NCBI GenBank assembly: GCA_013396995.1
Contig: VWZP01008268.1
Coordinates: forward strand, 186,001 to 250,000
Reading direction: 5' to 3'
Source: Dicaeum eximium
Taxonomy: Eukaryota; Chordata; Aves; Passeriformes; Dicaeidae
DNA length: 64,000 nt
The position numbers and the translations under genes were made by a program. Position 1 is the stretch's first letter. Every line of letters begins with the position of its first letter. The notes beneath the pieces were generated by a model that ran no database searches, had not been told where the DNA came from, and was given only the letters and a program-made list of their open reading frames with translations. This document shows, piece after piece, positions 40,142-53,154 of this stretch.

Positions 40142-40434
40142 CTTGTTGGATACCAGGTTGGACACGAGCCAGCAATGTGCCCTTGTGGCAAGGGCAGCTA
40201 ATGGTGTCCTGGGCTGCATTAGCAGTGTTGCCAGCAGCTCAACAGTGATCCTTCCCCTCTTTCCAGCACTGTTGAAGCCCTGTCTGGAGTTCTGTCCAGT
40301 TCTGGCCTTCCCAGTACAAGAGAGACATGGACATACTGGAGAGAGCCCAATGAAAGATCGTGAAGATGATTAAGGGAGTGGAGCATCTCTCGTATGGGAA
40401 AAGTCTGCAAGAGCTGGGACTCTTCAGTCTGGAG
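40142..40434 (+). repeat. Duplicated CR1 segment, copy B, N-flanked
   Basis: Second copy of the 293-bp repeat, bounded exactly by single unresolved bases at 40141 and 40435. The position of the Ns at both joints suggests it was placed by the assembler rather than created by a genomic event. Confidence 0.95.
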
Positions 40435-42969
40435 NAGATGATTTCTGGCAGTGTCTTCCAACCTTACAATTCTGTGATTCTGTGGCATCTTCGTAGTTTT
40501 GACTGAAAGTTAAAAAAGCCCTACTGCAATGGTCTTTCAGAGACAACTTCATGCACAGCAAAAGAACATAAGACTTTCTGGTTCCTTTTAAAGTTAAGAA
40601 TTAAACAGAATAGTTACATGTTATGTGTAGATGCCTGATCCATTTTTATATGTATGTGTATATGAAATCTCTGCACCCTCATGCAAGAGAAGAAATGAGT
40701 TTGTTGTAGATCCTGTTAGATGAATGATCTCTTAGTTGTGAGCAGGATATGGAGAACTTGCTACTTACTGGTATCTTTGGAGCTTGATTGTCATGTAGCT
40801 AATGTTTCTAATGCTTATGGCTGCAGAATTTCATGGGAAGCAGATAGGTTAAAGTGTAGAGTGCTCTGATGCATTTTGTGACAGGATCTGTTCTTTATAA
40901 TTTCCTACTTTTTTTAGTAATTTCCTTTTGAAAGCTTGTCTTTGGCGTGCTCTGTTTTAGACATGGTTGTTATCCTAAGGAAGTTTCAGCAAAATAGTTG
41001 TGCTCCATCTAATCGCTCTTGGCAGATATTTCTGCACATGAACCTCCTTGACTGAGACCACAGTTTTGCAGCTGTTTGGCCAAAGTGAATTGAGTTCATT
41101 TTAGGCCATATGAGAGAGTTGATGGTAATTGGAATCATTGGTTTCTGGATCCAGCAGGGAAGCAGATGAATGAATGGATGTTGACTCTGAGTTGCTCTCA
41201 GCTCATCAGACTATGTTCAGGCAAGTGATGAAACAGATGTAGATGGCTGTGCTCTCTCCCTTCCATCTGTTTGGGAAATAGAGTCCTTAATTCTCCCAAG
41301 CCATGTATCCTCAAGCTGACCTGCAGTTCATTATCAGTATTTATTGCTCCTAGCAAATCCCTTCTTCTCTCCTTCCCCTGAGTGCCAGATGCCTGGTGTA
41401 CAGGAGGGTATATTCCCTGCCTTGGACATGTAAACACTTGTGGCAAACAATCACAATCATTTGCAAGCTCTAAGTAGGAGCTGGAACCATAGACCAGGTA
41501 CCTGGTGACACATTTTTTCATGCTTCACAACCTTCCTGAGATATTTTTTATCCCAGGAGAATCATATTTGGGTACCCAAGTGTCAGGTGATAGTCAATTT
41601 TCTCCTGTGTGATTACAGTAGAACAACAGTGAGAATCTGTAGCAGAATTGGAGTAATGCCATTGTTATATTTTGCCTCTACTCTGTAGTAATTAATTTTC
41701 CATTATACAGCCTGACAATTTGGTGTCATCCTTAACTGTTCAGTTCAGAAAATTTTCTCAATACAGACTGCAGGAAAATGAGGAACTTTTGGTACTGCTC
41801 TGGATTTAAGCTGCAGCTTAGTTTGCTCCCCTAGCTATGAACAAATTTGGATATGGTTTTCCATAGTGTTTCTGATTGTGCAAATTCCTGAGTTCTTAAG
41901 GAAAGTCTACCTTAAGTGCTAGAGTACGCAGAGATAACCAAATGCAAACTGCAAATGCAGCTATCCTGGTACCTGGATGTTAAACGTGTAACAAATATAG
42001 CAGCAATCATTTTTTTAAGAAAACTGGATATACTAGATCTTTTGTTCCCTTAGAGGTAGGCCTTAGAGACATGATAATCTGGGCACAAGCAATGATAAAA
42101 TCCGACACTATACTATATATATACACTATACTATAGAATAAAGTGTGTTTTCTAGTCCATGTCAATATATGGGTTTGCTTAATGTTTGCATCTGCAGCTT
42201 AATATTGAGCTTCACAGTGCTTACTGTCAGGTATTAACATCTTCATAGACAGCCTCAAAAACTTACATGTAGCTATAGGAATGCTTCATAAAGATGTTGT
42301 TTGTGGCATTTCAAGTAGGGTGACCTTTAACATTTTAAATAAGCATCCATATAGCCAGGTAGTGCTAATCTAAGCTGTGCTTTGTAGAAGCTTAGTTGAA
42401 GTTCACTAACAAGCAGGAGGAATTCAAATTAATGAATATTTTGTAATTCCTATACGGCCATTGCTTTGCATTTGAATTCTTACAAGACCTTTTCACAGAG
42501 GGATTTCTTTCCTGGCCAAGGATATCCTTGTGTGCTTGAGTGGAAACATGAGAGGCTTTATACCAGATTGTTCTCTAAATATAGCCACTTCTAGGTTTTA
42601 TTTTAAACTGAGTGTCAAACTGGAGAGTTATTAGGGCAGTAACTGTAGTTTGTTTGAAAAAGAAGAGAGAACATTGCACAGTGAAGTTGTCTTATATGGA
42701 AATAAGATGAGTGGTATGTGTAGTTTGGACTGCCACATGTAGGTAAAAACCAGAGAGCTGTAATCAGTGTTTGTTTTTATATAAATTTGGAGTGAATATA
42801 AATTCACAGCTGATGGGTTTTGAAGCCAAAAATAGGGTTACATGATCAATCATCCCTTACTAACACAGGAATGAGAATCTTTTCCTGTGCTGGGTCAGCT
42901 AGATATTTTTCTGTTAGTTAAAAATGTTCTCTTTTCATGGTTGCTTAGATTTTGTGCTGGTTTTTTGAA

Positions 42970-42985
42970 TTTTTTTTTTTTTTTT
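42970..42985. repeat. Poly-T run
   Basis: About 16 Ts followed by GAGAGAG, inside MAMDC2 intron 1. No retrocopy was recognised on the minus strand beside it. Confidence 0.8.
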
Positions 42986-45900
42986 GAGAGAGACCATTTT
43001 GTGTTTTCTGTTAGTTATGCATCTAGAAGGGAGTTTCATTGCTATGCCTATGGTTGACCTGCAGCTTAGTCCACTATGAGAAAGTTGAAGCTAAGAGCAG
43101 TAAGCGGTCTCAACAGAAGTCCACAGCCTTAAAACATTTAAACTATTCTGTGAAAGCACAAAAAAACTTACTTTATCTTTGAAACTTGCTGGAAAATGGA
43201 ATTGTTGCCTGCTGGACATCTGCACTGGCTGCATCATTCTTGTAAGATCTTTTCTAATTCAGTGGTTGTACAATCTGATTTTGTACTCTGTGTGTATGAG
43301 CTGTTTCGTAGTGCAGCGTATCCCCTGGCAGGGAAGGGAGGCAGATGGAAGGGGCCTCACAGGAACGTTTTGCTCCAGCCTGATGGAAGAAGGCTGCCTG
43401 TAAGGTCTTTTGGGAGAGATGTTTGCAGGCTTTACCTGGCCAGGGGGTCTGTGAGCACAGGTCACCGAGGAGGTGTGCCCAGGGAATCTGCTGCAGGTTT
43501 TCCATCAGTGCTCCTGCGGTCACTCTTGTCCCCTGAGGTGCCTGAAGGTGACAGGAAACAGCTCTGCAAAGCCATGGATGAGGGTTTTGGAGTGGTAGAT
43601 TGTCCAAAGCCATGAATGCATTAGATAGGTAGACCACAGGTAAATCTGTTGAAAAGGGTGCTGAAGGAGTCCAGGTCAAAGAGGAATTGATATGCAGCAT
43701 GGAATTCCAAAATTTAACCAGGAGTCATGGCTGTGCTTTCCAATCACTTTATCTCTTCCAACTTTTATAGTAGTATATTGCCAAACAATAAATACATTTT
43801 TTTCCAGAAAGCTGAAAGCATTATAAAAATTACAAAATATCGAGACCTCTGTCAGTCCTCTATCAACCACTTCTGCTGCCCATCATCTCTAGCTAATACC
43901 AACAGTCTTGTGTCAACCACAGTCTGCAAGCATCCACAACCAAAGAGCCATAAGCTGTGAGGAGGAATGGACCAGTACTGTGAGCATCAGAAATGAGCAT
44001 AAGATGGGCTGTTCAGTTCCAAACTTTTATTCTTCATTAAATTATTCCCTGGTCAGATTAAAATCAAACTGATTATATAGGTAGTACTCCAAATAATTGA
44101 TTTTATTCTTTTCTTCAGTTACGACATATTTTTAATTTTCAACTAAAGCAATTAATTAAATTAATTGTTTTTAAAACACTGACTGTAATGAACCACTCTA
44201 TACTTGCTGCTTTATTCTCCTATCTCACCAGTTTATTGCACAATTGTATAATATTTAATAATAATAATGTGGAGATAAGCACAACACAGTACAGTGCAGG
44301 CACAGAATTGAGGCCAAGAAGTGGGTATGAACTGTAGGGGAAAATCAAGACCACCAAAAACTACTGAAGCCCTCTGAACAATTTCCATAAAGGTCTGAAA
44401 GAATGTACTGTGTGTGGTAACTGATTTGCATAGAAGGCAAGAAACCTGTCTCCAGGGTAGGGATAACTTACCTGCAGAAAGGTAACTCCACAAAGCCCAG
44501 GTGCTTGGGCACTTCCAGGATCCTGGACACCGCAGCTGGTTCAATACCAGAGCCAGGACTGGTGACATATTTTTCTTTCTTCCTTTCTCTCTCTCTCCTT
44601 CTTTAATTAACATCTCTCTCCCTCTTCTCTTTTACCTTACCCTTTTATCCAAACCTCACTGCTTTGTGTTTATATAGGAGGTCAAGGACAAATACACCAA
44701 TTTCCTTGGCAAGGATGTAATTTACTAACAAAATCTGGTAAGCTTTTGCAGACCCTCTGACTTTTGTCATTCCTTTTGAGTAGGAGTCTCTATGAATCTT
44801 ACAGAATCTCAGAAAATTGAGCTACCTATTTACATCATGTATTTTATTGACTCCCCCATTATATTTTTTAAATGGAAAAAGTAAAATATATGTAGCAAAG
44901 TTCTTTGCAGCATTCTTGTGTCATTACATTTTCCTAAATTCAGAATGTGAAGATTTTTTGCCTTAGATAATTGTTTCATACTAGATCAGCTTGTATCAGG
45001 TTCTTGGTAGCTTTAGAGACCAGGCTTTTGAAGACTGGTATGTAAGCTCTTGTGCTTTCTTTCCTTCTTCAGAGCACTGCAGCTACAGGACTCAGTACTT
45101 TGGGTTATTTCAGTATCGTGCATTGAAAAGTTATCTTTTTGTTTTTTCTGAGTTCCTAACGGTTATAAATATTCTCCTTGTTTTCCAAGATAAAACTTGG
45201 CAAGCATCTACTCTAGTTTACTCTCAGCCTCTGAGGTGTGGAAGAGCTCTGGGAGTTTCCCTCTCTGTGTGCTCTGGAAGTGGGTCTTTCTCCGGCTTCC
45301 CAGGAGAGGGAGAGGCTGGGGACCATGACAGAAGGTTGCACTGGTACCATATTTCATGGCAAATGTCTATTGTGTGTGTTGAGAAGCAGGTGCTGATACT
45401 ATTTGAGTCTGTAGCTTGGAGCAGAGGCTGGAAAAGACATTCCTACACCTTTTTACTCTAAAGAGTCGAGCAGCCTGTGTATGACGTTTGAACCCAAAAT
45501 AACAGTTGTCCAGCTAGTCTAATTGCTCATTAACATTTAATAAAGAACCAATTGTGTCTGTATTCCCAGAGATGTCCACTGATACCTCTTGGATGAGAAC
45601 TGCAGATTTCTTCAGTAAACAATGTGCTTTCTCTGTAAGCAGCAGAAGTTTCTGACTCTGCTTTCTGAAGGGTAACAGGCAAAACTGGTGGGATCAGCTG
45701 CAGGGGCAGGCTTGAAAATCTGTTTCTTGAACTGTTTCACTAGAAACAAAGCCATGAGTCACTGCCAGTGACCAGCCAGACATGCCAGCTCTCCTGTCGG
45801 TGCTGTGGGCAGCGTATGGGAGCGCTCACATGCGGCCAATGTGAGCTCCTGGCTCCCATTTCCCCTCAAGGGACGTGTGTTTGCAGAAAATACTTTTGCA

Positions 45901-46609
45901 GCAGAGAATTTGCTCTTCCTGGGGAAGCTGCAAACACAGAGAACATGTGTTGGGATCGGCACTGAATGTGTTTGTTGATGCTTTATGAACTTTGGTAACG
46001 CCTTCAAGCATTCCAGCATTTGCCTTGTCTCAACTTATGAGTTATACTTTATGGCAAATAAGACACTAAAAGGCATTCTCAAGAGACGTGGACTAAGGAC
46101 TGTTTTTAGAAAGACCACACAAAGCTTGGCAGATAGAGCAAAGTTATTTCTGCAGGGTTTATTTTCTGCATAGTTTGTTTTTATTCAGAATAAATGCGAG
46201 GCACATGCTGCTTACTTGGGCTTGCGTGTTCATGCAGTTGATACCACAGCCAGCACAGGCAGACCTCCACACTGAAAAATGGCAGCAAAACCTGGGAGGC
46301 AGCAAGAGGGTAATGTCACAGTGTGCTTATTCTACATTTTATTCATACCTGAGCATTCATCTGAGACCACTCTTGGGTGCTAACAGCCAGCTGGGGGGAG
46401 GTGAAGTCAGATCTGCTGGCACATCTTGGGTTTCTTTAACTGCATGGTGGGCAATACTCAAATGTAGGGTGTACATTTGCAAGGGAACCACTCCTTTGGG
46501 GTAGTGTTAAGTGCCCAGTGAGATTTAGCACAATGAGTGTAAGTTAATTTAAACAGTGTTTTATGGATTTATGTAAACTTCATTGATGTCTGTTGGATCA
46601 CCCTAGGAT

Positions 46610-46978
46610 CACAGAATCACAGAATATGCTGAGTTGGAGGGATCCCATCAGGATCATCGAGTACAACCCCTGATTCTGCTCAGGACTCCCCAAGAGCCAC
46701 CATGTGCCTGAGAGTATTGTCCAAACTCTTCTGGAACTCTGTCAGCCTTGGTGCTGGGACCACTTCCCTGGGGGCCTGTTCCAGTGCCCAGCCACCCTCA
46801 GGGTGAAGAACCTTTTGCTGATATCCAATCTAAACCTCCCCTGACACAGTTCATGCTGTTTTATTGAGTCTTCTCAGTAGTCCAAAGAGTGCAGAGATCA
46901 GTGCCTGCTTTTCTGCTTCCCCCCGTGAGGATGTCGAAGGCCTCCCCTCAGCCTCCTCCTCTCTAGGCTATTTAGGGT
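46610..46978 (-). repeat. CR1 3' fragment in intron 1
   Basis: Reverse-oriented, about 370 bp: 'cacagaatcacagaatatgctgagttggaggga', 'caggatcatcgagtacaacccctg', 'gagccaccatgtgcctgagagtattgtcc', 'accacttccctgggggcctgttccagtgcccagccaccctcagggtgaagaacc' and 'tgatatccaatctaaacctcccctg'. It is the longest member of the subfamily also seen at 10966, 13139 and 25330. Confidence 0.95.
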
Positions 46979-49900
46979 ATAAAATAAGTAGAATAAGGCC
47001 TAATAGCCTTAGTGATCCCTTAGGGGGAATAATACTACTATAACAATAAAAAATATCTAATGACAGGGTATAAACTCAATTACTTTGGAAAGTTTTGACA
47101 AGCTTTTACTCTGACTGTGAAACAGGAGTCAGTGAGGACATCGTGAAGGAAACAGTTTCATCAGCTGGCAGGGTCAGATTGATAGATTTTTCCAATGACT
47201 CATTTATATCTCAGGTTTTACTTCTGTCTTGATAAATGTGTCTTACAGCTCAAGTGGGTTTTCCTGAATTCCTTTGCGAGCAACTGCCTGAGGATAATAC
47301 TGGATATTCACTGGAATGACATTGCAGAAAGTGCTAAAATTCACCAACATTCCCATGAGCTTTTCAATTCAAAAGTAATCTAGAGAAAGAACCAAAAAAC
47401 TATTTGAGGATTGTGATACAAATAAAGTCTTAGCATCTGTGATGACAAGTGTCCCAGGGCAGCTGGGGAGCATTTGAAGGGAGGGCCTGAAGGAATTAAT
47501 TTGTTGACTGTTGCCTAGCAAGGGGAAGGAGAGGGGCCACCACAATGTGACAGATGTGTGAAGACTGGACTGGGACAGACAGATGGCAGAGCCCTATGCC
47601 TGGTGACATCTGATGGCCTGAGGTGAGTTCTGATGTGTTAGTGGTTCACTGAGCTGGACAAAGAAGGATTTGACTAGCTATTTTAATTAAAATAAAACCT
47701 AGCAAAGCTAAAAGGTATCAAAACTCAGTTGCTTACAATCAGCAGTTAGATATGCTGTAGAAAGCCAGATACTGCTTCCTAGATCTCCTAAATGACTAAA
47801 CGTTCGTACCATTGACTGGCATCAATCTCTGTTCCTTATATCGGAATATGCTCAAGGAGTTGTCTTTTGCTTTTGATACTAAGTGATCCTAGCTAATTTT
47901 GGATAGTTCAGTTATCCTGCTTGGAGTAGAAGCTCCATGATTGAATCTCCTTCCAGTGGTTCTAGGGACTGCAACTACTCAGGGACAGGGGAGAGAATCC
48001 TAGGACATCAGCCCCTCCCCAGAGAGGCCCAGAGCATCCTGTAAATTACTTTGTGAATTTTATGGATATTGAGACCATCAGTAAATTCACCACTGTGGGT
48101 ATGAGATGTTCTAGAGATTACAGTTATATATCTTGGGACTGTTTTGATAAATCTTCTCCAATTTTGTGGATTTTTGGCTCTGTCTGTCTGTACACCTCAT
48201 GCTCTCAGCTGTTACCAGTCCCTGCCAAGCAGGAATGATGTACAGGACTGCAAACCTGGAAGCATCCCTCATAAACTGAAGCCAGTCTTTGAAATGGTTA
48301 ATTGATGGATGCAATTGTGCAGAACTCCAGGAAATGTTAGCCATGGGCCTGGTGGCTGTGATGTTCCACATGAATGGATGTGTTCCTTGACTGAAGGTTT
48401 TGTGATTGTGCATGTTGAACCTTCACCATTGCATGCACCTGGTCCAGGATGAAAATGCTGGGGCAGAAGATGAGTCACTGCAGCTCTTTCTTGCTTAGGG
48501 TGGGTTACTCAAGAGTGGCCACTGAGTGAGGAAAGACAAAGCCCTGCTCAACAGCAGCCAGTGATAAACTCATTAGAGGACAGTGATCTCCAGCAGTTTT
48601 TGGAAACTGATGGTGTAGCTAGGCCAGTTCCCTCAGGTGACCTGTGACCAGGTTACTGCCAGCACTCATCAGGATCTGATTAGCTCACCTGTAAGGTCTT
48701 TCTATAGCCAGCTGTTTCAGCTCATGTATATAAATATGTTCCTCACTTGTCTGCAGTTCTGTTTGCATTTTATGATGTGAGATCATTGATGAGACCACCA
48801 TGAGCCTGCCAGTTATCCCAATGATTCTGGTATAAAAAAGAATATGAAACCACTAAGCTTATGTAAAGCAGGAAACTGAACTCATGGGAGTTCAACTTCT
48901 GATGCCAGTGAAATCAAATACATGCTTCAAGTATTTTTTTCCCATCTGTGTAGGACCTGGGGCCCAGCCAAGTATCAGAATAAATGTAATTTCTACTACC
49001 CAAGTAGATCTGTAGTTTCCCTTGGAGAGATAAGGCTTGTGGACAAATATTACATTTTAGTTGATCTGATGTAGCTGGGAGAGACAGACAAGTGTTTAGG
49101 CAGATTAGCTGTTTTCCAGGGTAATGCAGTAGGCCAAGTGATTTGGCAGATGTTGAGAGACCAGATCCAGGCAGTAGAAGAGTTTAGCTTTTATAATCTT
49201 GCATTTAGTGCATCCATATCCTTTGCAGATGCACTCCAGAAGGCCACCAGCTGAGGTTTTTTATTTCCCCAAGGGAAAACCTGTTCCAGGACTTCCCATG
49301 CATGCTGTGACCCTATTCTGTCATGCACCAAAGCTAAGTCATGATGGGCAGACTTCTGTTCCCTGCTCATGCCAACTCCAAAGCTTACTTGTCCTCTCCC
49401 TCCCAGGGCCACTGCTTCCTGTGACCAGAGTCTTCCTGCTTCTCTAAGTCCAGGATTGCTTCAGAGCTTGGCTTAGATGGTGAGCACCATGGGCTTTTAG
49501 TTTAACCCCTCTGGAGTACACCAAGGACATTACTCAACCAAGAAATCTTTACTTTTGATGTGCAAAAGCCTCATCTTCCAGGCGATGGAAATCCAGACAT
49601 GCAGAAACCAAAACAGGGCTGATTGGGTTAGAGTATCTCTTTCTTCTCTTTCTTAAACTCTTACTCCCCATGCCTGTTCTTGTCACTTTGATCCAAGGAG
49701 AAGTGTGGCCCCATAAATGCCCCCTTTTAAAACACAACAAGAAGTCCCTTGTTTCATGGTCTGGCTCACCAAATTCTTTATGTTGGGTCCCTGTGGAATG
49801 CTGGCCTATAGTTTGATGTGGATTGCAGGTTTGATAGTTTTTTCTTCAGAGATGTGCCACCAAAACTGTGTGGACTACAGTTAGACAGGTTTGCCTTGGC

Positions 49901-52004
49901 CAGGCTGAAATGTGTTCATATCACAGAGCACTTAATACAGAGCAGAGCTTGTAATGTGGTACCTGCATACTCCACTACATCCCACCACGTGCACCTGTGT
50001 AAGCAAATAAAAGGAGTGATGAGCAAAGTAAACAGACAACATGGTGCAAAGGAGTGAAATTTGGTATTTTCCTGCTGAAGGAGGGATGCACTCCACCAGG
50101 GCAAGCAGCTGTGCTGGAAGAGATGTCACAGTGCATTCCCCTGTGTACTTGATCCTGCTGGAAACATGATTTAGCAAAGGAATAGAGCTAGTAATGGAAG
50201 AGATGAGAAATGTGAACAAATAGATGCCTGGTGATTTCTACTGTGTCTGCTTTTTATCTTCAATATTCCCTGTGCACTGGGGCCAATGGAAACTCATTTA
50301 GGATGCCAAAGAATAAAGAAAAACATTTTTCAATTATTTCCCATCCAGAAATTCACAGCAGAGAATCTTGTGTCTCCAAATATTACCTATGTTCTGTTGA
50401 TGTATACCAGCTAACAGAAGTCATGGAGATGTCTTTTGGAAAGAGCTGTTTCAAGGAAAATCAGATACCCAACAAAAACTTGGCAGCCTTTGTGTCAGCA
50501 GATGAAAAGTTGACAAAATTATGTAATGAGTAGCATGAAAATGAGAACTGAGTGATGTGAACAGTAGATTACTGAGACTGATGGGTTGGTTGGAACAACA
50601 GAAAAAAAATTGAAAGGGTATAAAGATTGTTGAGGTCATTGTGAAAGGAAAAAATCCCACATGCTTGTGGCTTGGACAAACAGGAGATCTGGTGCATGAT
50701 GTAAGGACCTTGGGACTTGAAGGAGAGCAAGGAGAGGAAGCATCCCCAGTGCAGTGGAGCAACTCCTCTAAATCAGAAGCAGAAAACAGCAGCTCAGGCT
50801 GGACCCTTGCCAGACCTTCACAGGCAAGCTGACGGATGGAGGCTGGAAGACTTTCCCAGAGTGGTAGTAGCTGCAAGCAGATGCCACAGTCACAGAGTGT
50901 TTCAGGGCTAATTGTATTCATTTTGACAGACTTGCTAACAGCTGTATTTCTGAACTTCCTGGGGGAGCAAAGGCCAGGGCAGGAGGTGGAGCTGGTAGTT
51001 AATTCATAAAGCCATCCTTTGGGAAAGGAACCTCGGAAGATTTATGCCTCAGGGCTGGCAAATAGGAGTTCTCTGGCCTGGTCTGGTTAATGTGGCAAGA
51101 AGAAGATCAAATCCTTAATCTCAGTCCCTGTAGGGAGGCTCAGCTTGTCAAGTAAGGTCAGCTGGAGAGGAAAGCTGCTGGGGGAACTCCTATTGTCAGG
51201 TTTGTCCATTTGGCCAGAGGAAGGTGGTGACTACCTGGGTGAACCACCTCTGTGTTCATCACCCCAGGCTGTGCTTTTCTAAAAAAATTCCTTTGTTTTT
51301 TAACATACAACTCAGGTTTGTGAGAGTTACCTGGAAACTCTCTTGACTCCCTGAAGAAGATGAGTAGCACAGGGGCAGATCTGGTGGGGTATTCAGATTC
51401 CCTCCCTGCCTGAAAGGGCAGCCAGCAGTGGCCAGGTGGGACCCCAGGTTTTTCTGCAAAGCAATGTCTTTAGGCTTGAAACAGCTGCTGCTCCTGTAGA
51501 TACAGAAGAGAAGAAAAAAACGTTGAAAACAGCAATGCATGCCAGTCACTGCCAACAACAAACCCAAAACACCAACCTCCTGCTTCTCCATCCCTCAGCT
51601 ATTTTCACAGAGCTACTTTTAGGAAACCATGGAGGAGACAAGGAGGCTTAAAGAACAGAACGTCTTTTCAGTTATGACAACACTAATTAGTCCCAGGGTA
51701 TACCATGTAGGTTGTCTGGTGTGAGTTTAACAGTTTACCAGAAATAAAATAATCTGTGGCTTGGTGGGAATGAAAACACCCGTTCTACCCCGCAGCATCA
51801 AGTAGCTTTAATCATGGCACCACCTTGAATGTTTTGGGACTGAGACTCTATGTTCATTAATGTGGGCCAGGCTTTTCCATTCACCCCTGCGTGTTTTGTG
51901 AGTGCATCCATCTGTTCAGGGGAGAAACTGCTGCTGCAAATCTCCCAAGGGCCAAGGGAAAGGCATTAAGTGCCAGCTCTGGCAAAAGCGGATCACTGTT
52001 TGTG

Positions 52005-52870
52005 TTCTTTTAAGACAATTTAATAAGTGGACACTCTGAAATGAGTTACCTACCCTTATAGTTTTAATCAATCCCTTTCCACCAAGGAGGAGAAACAAAT
52101 ACGAGTTGATAGACATGAAGAAAACAACACTTTACTAACAAAACAAATAGCAGCGGGCAAAAAGTAACACCAATAGTCACTAATTACAAAGGTGCCAAAA
52201 TCTCGCTGACTCCTGGGGAGCAAGGGGAAACTGAAAATGGGGGAGTGACCCCCCCGGAAGACGGTGCCCTCCTCAGGGGACTGCATGGCCTGGGAGACAC
52301 GAGGAAGACGGCAGATAAACCCCTCCCGGTGCAACCTCTCTGGATCAAAAAACCGGGAGGGCAGGAGCTTACAGAGCAGTTCTGGTGGCAGAATTGCAGC
52401 CAGGACACTCCAGCCCCACGATGGATGTCGGCCTCTGGTTCACTGGGTGCTGCTGCTATGGTCTTGCTGCCTCCTGCTGAACTCCGCCGGTGCTGCTGTT
52501 CCTGGGCCATGGGTGTGTTGGGAGGAAGAAAAGATCTCCCCAAGCACTGAAAGCAGCACCCTCCTGTAGGATTCCACACCCTCCAGCGCCTACAGCTCTA
52601 GCCGCACACTGCAGAATTCACTCTGAAACCGGTTTTGATTGAGAAATGCAGCTTCTCGGGTTGCTGCTGTTGAGAGTCCACAAACCTGCCCAAAACAACC
52701 CTCTCTGAAGGCAAGAGAGAAATAAAAAAACATGCAAGTGGGAGCCTCTGGCTAGAGCCAGCGCTTGGAGGCAGGAGAGCTCTGCCTGGGTGACCCCGGC
52801 TTTAAAAAGGCCCAGCATCCACTGGCCCCGTGTTTCTCGCTGCACTGCTGGGTCTTAGAGAGACAGTAAC
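52005..52870 (-). mobile_element. Candidate solo LTR, ERVL-like
   Basis: GC- and CpG-rich block in otherwise AT-rich intron 1. Read on the minus strand, its 3' part resembles the end of songbird ERVL-type LTRs: a TTAGTAAAGTGTTGTTTTC segment, CTCGTATTTGTTTCTCC, GGTGGAAAGGGATTGATTAAAA and GAGTGTCCACTTATTAAATTGTC. A TATA-like CTTTTTAAAGCC lies near the 5' end in that orientation (+ coordinates about 52800-52811). No gag, pol or env frame is next to it, so a solo LTR is the simplest reading. The family assignment is from memory of avian LTRs and the ends are approximate. Frames on both strands in 52184-52579 lie inside this block. Confidence 0.5.
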
Positions 52871-53106
52871 AATTTTGGGCACAAAGAGATGTGGAATAAA
52901 ATCACATTTTGGGTCATCCACCCACCACTCTGTTGCTGCATTTTCTTACCTGCAAGATCCAGCTGGGGAAGAGGGCATGGGGGCTCCATGTGCAAACTTC
53001 ATTTGCAAAATTTTGTGCCTCTGGCTCTATTGTTAATATTTCCAACTAACCTTTTCTGGAGATGTAAGACTTCATAGATCTCAGAAATGTGCTGCTTTTC
53101 TACCTT

Positions 53107-53154
53107 TTTTTTTTTTNNNNNNNNNNNNNNNNNNNNNNNTTTTTTTTTTTTTTT
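53107..53154. other. Poly-T run with 23-N gap
   Basis: Twelve or so Ts to 53116, Ns 53117-53139, then 15 Ts to 53154. The gap reflects unresolved homopolymer length. The minus-strand lysine-rich frame across it is an artefact. Confidence 0.95.

Larger units (their letters stand above)
39632..40487 (+). repeat. CR1 copy with internal 293-bp duplication
   Basis: Forward CR1 3' part: 'gggggccttggtggataccaggttgg', 'gagccagcaatgtgcccttgtgg', 'ccagtacaagagagacatggacatactggagag', 'gatgattaagggagtggagcatctctc', 'gaacgttccctctcagcatcaggaagga' and the tail 'acaattctgtgattctgtgg'. The order is broken: at 40141 (N) the sequence jumps back and repeats 39647-39939 as 40142-40434, then at 40435 (N) resumes with the CR1 tail. 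The near-identical frames on both strands (39648-39878 and 40142-40373 plus; 39724-40488 minus) come from this duplication. Confidence 0.93.

Noticed and set aside
39724..40488. Matching minus-strand frames of 155 and 89 codons, and plus-strand frames of 76 and 124
   Set aside because: Sense and antisense CR1 frames repeated because of the N-flanked duplication.
43196..43700. Overlapping frames of 139 (plus) and 148 (minus) codons
   Set aside because: Open on both strands in a slightly GC-richer patch, no domain, no splice support.
50451..50921. 156-codon minus-strand frame rich in Ser, Phe and Leu
   Set aside because: Low-complexity hydrophobic ending and no recognisable family; overlapping plus frames are open as well.
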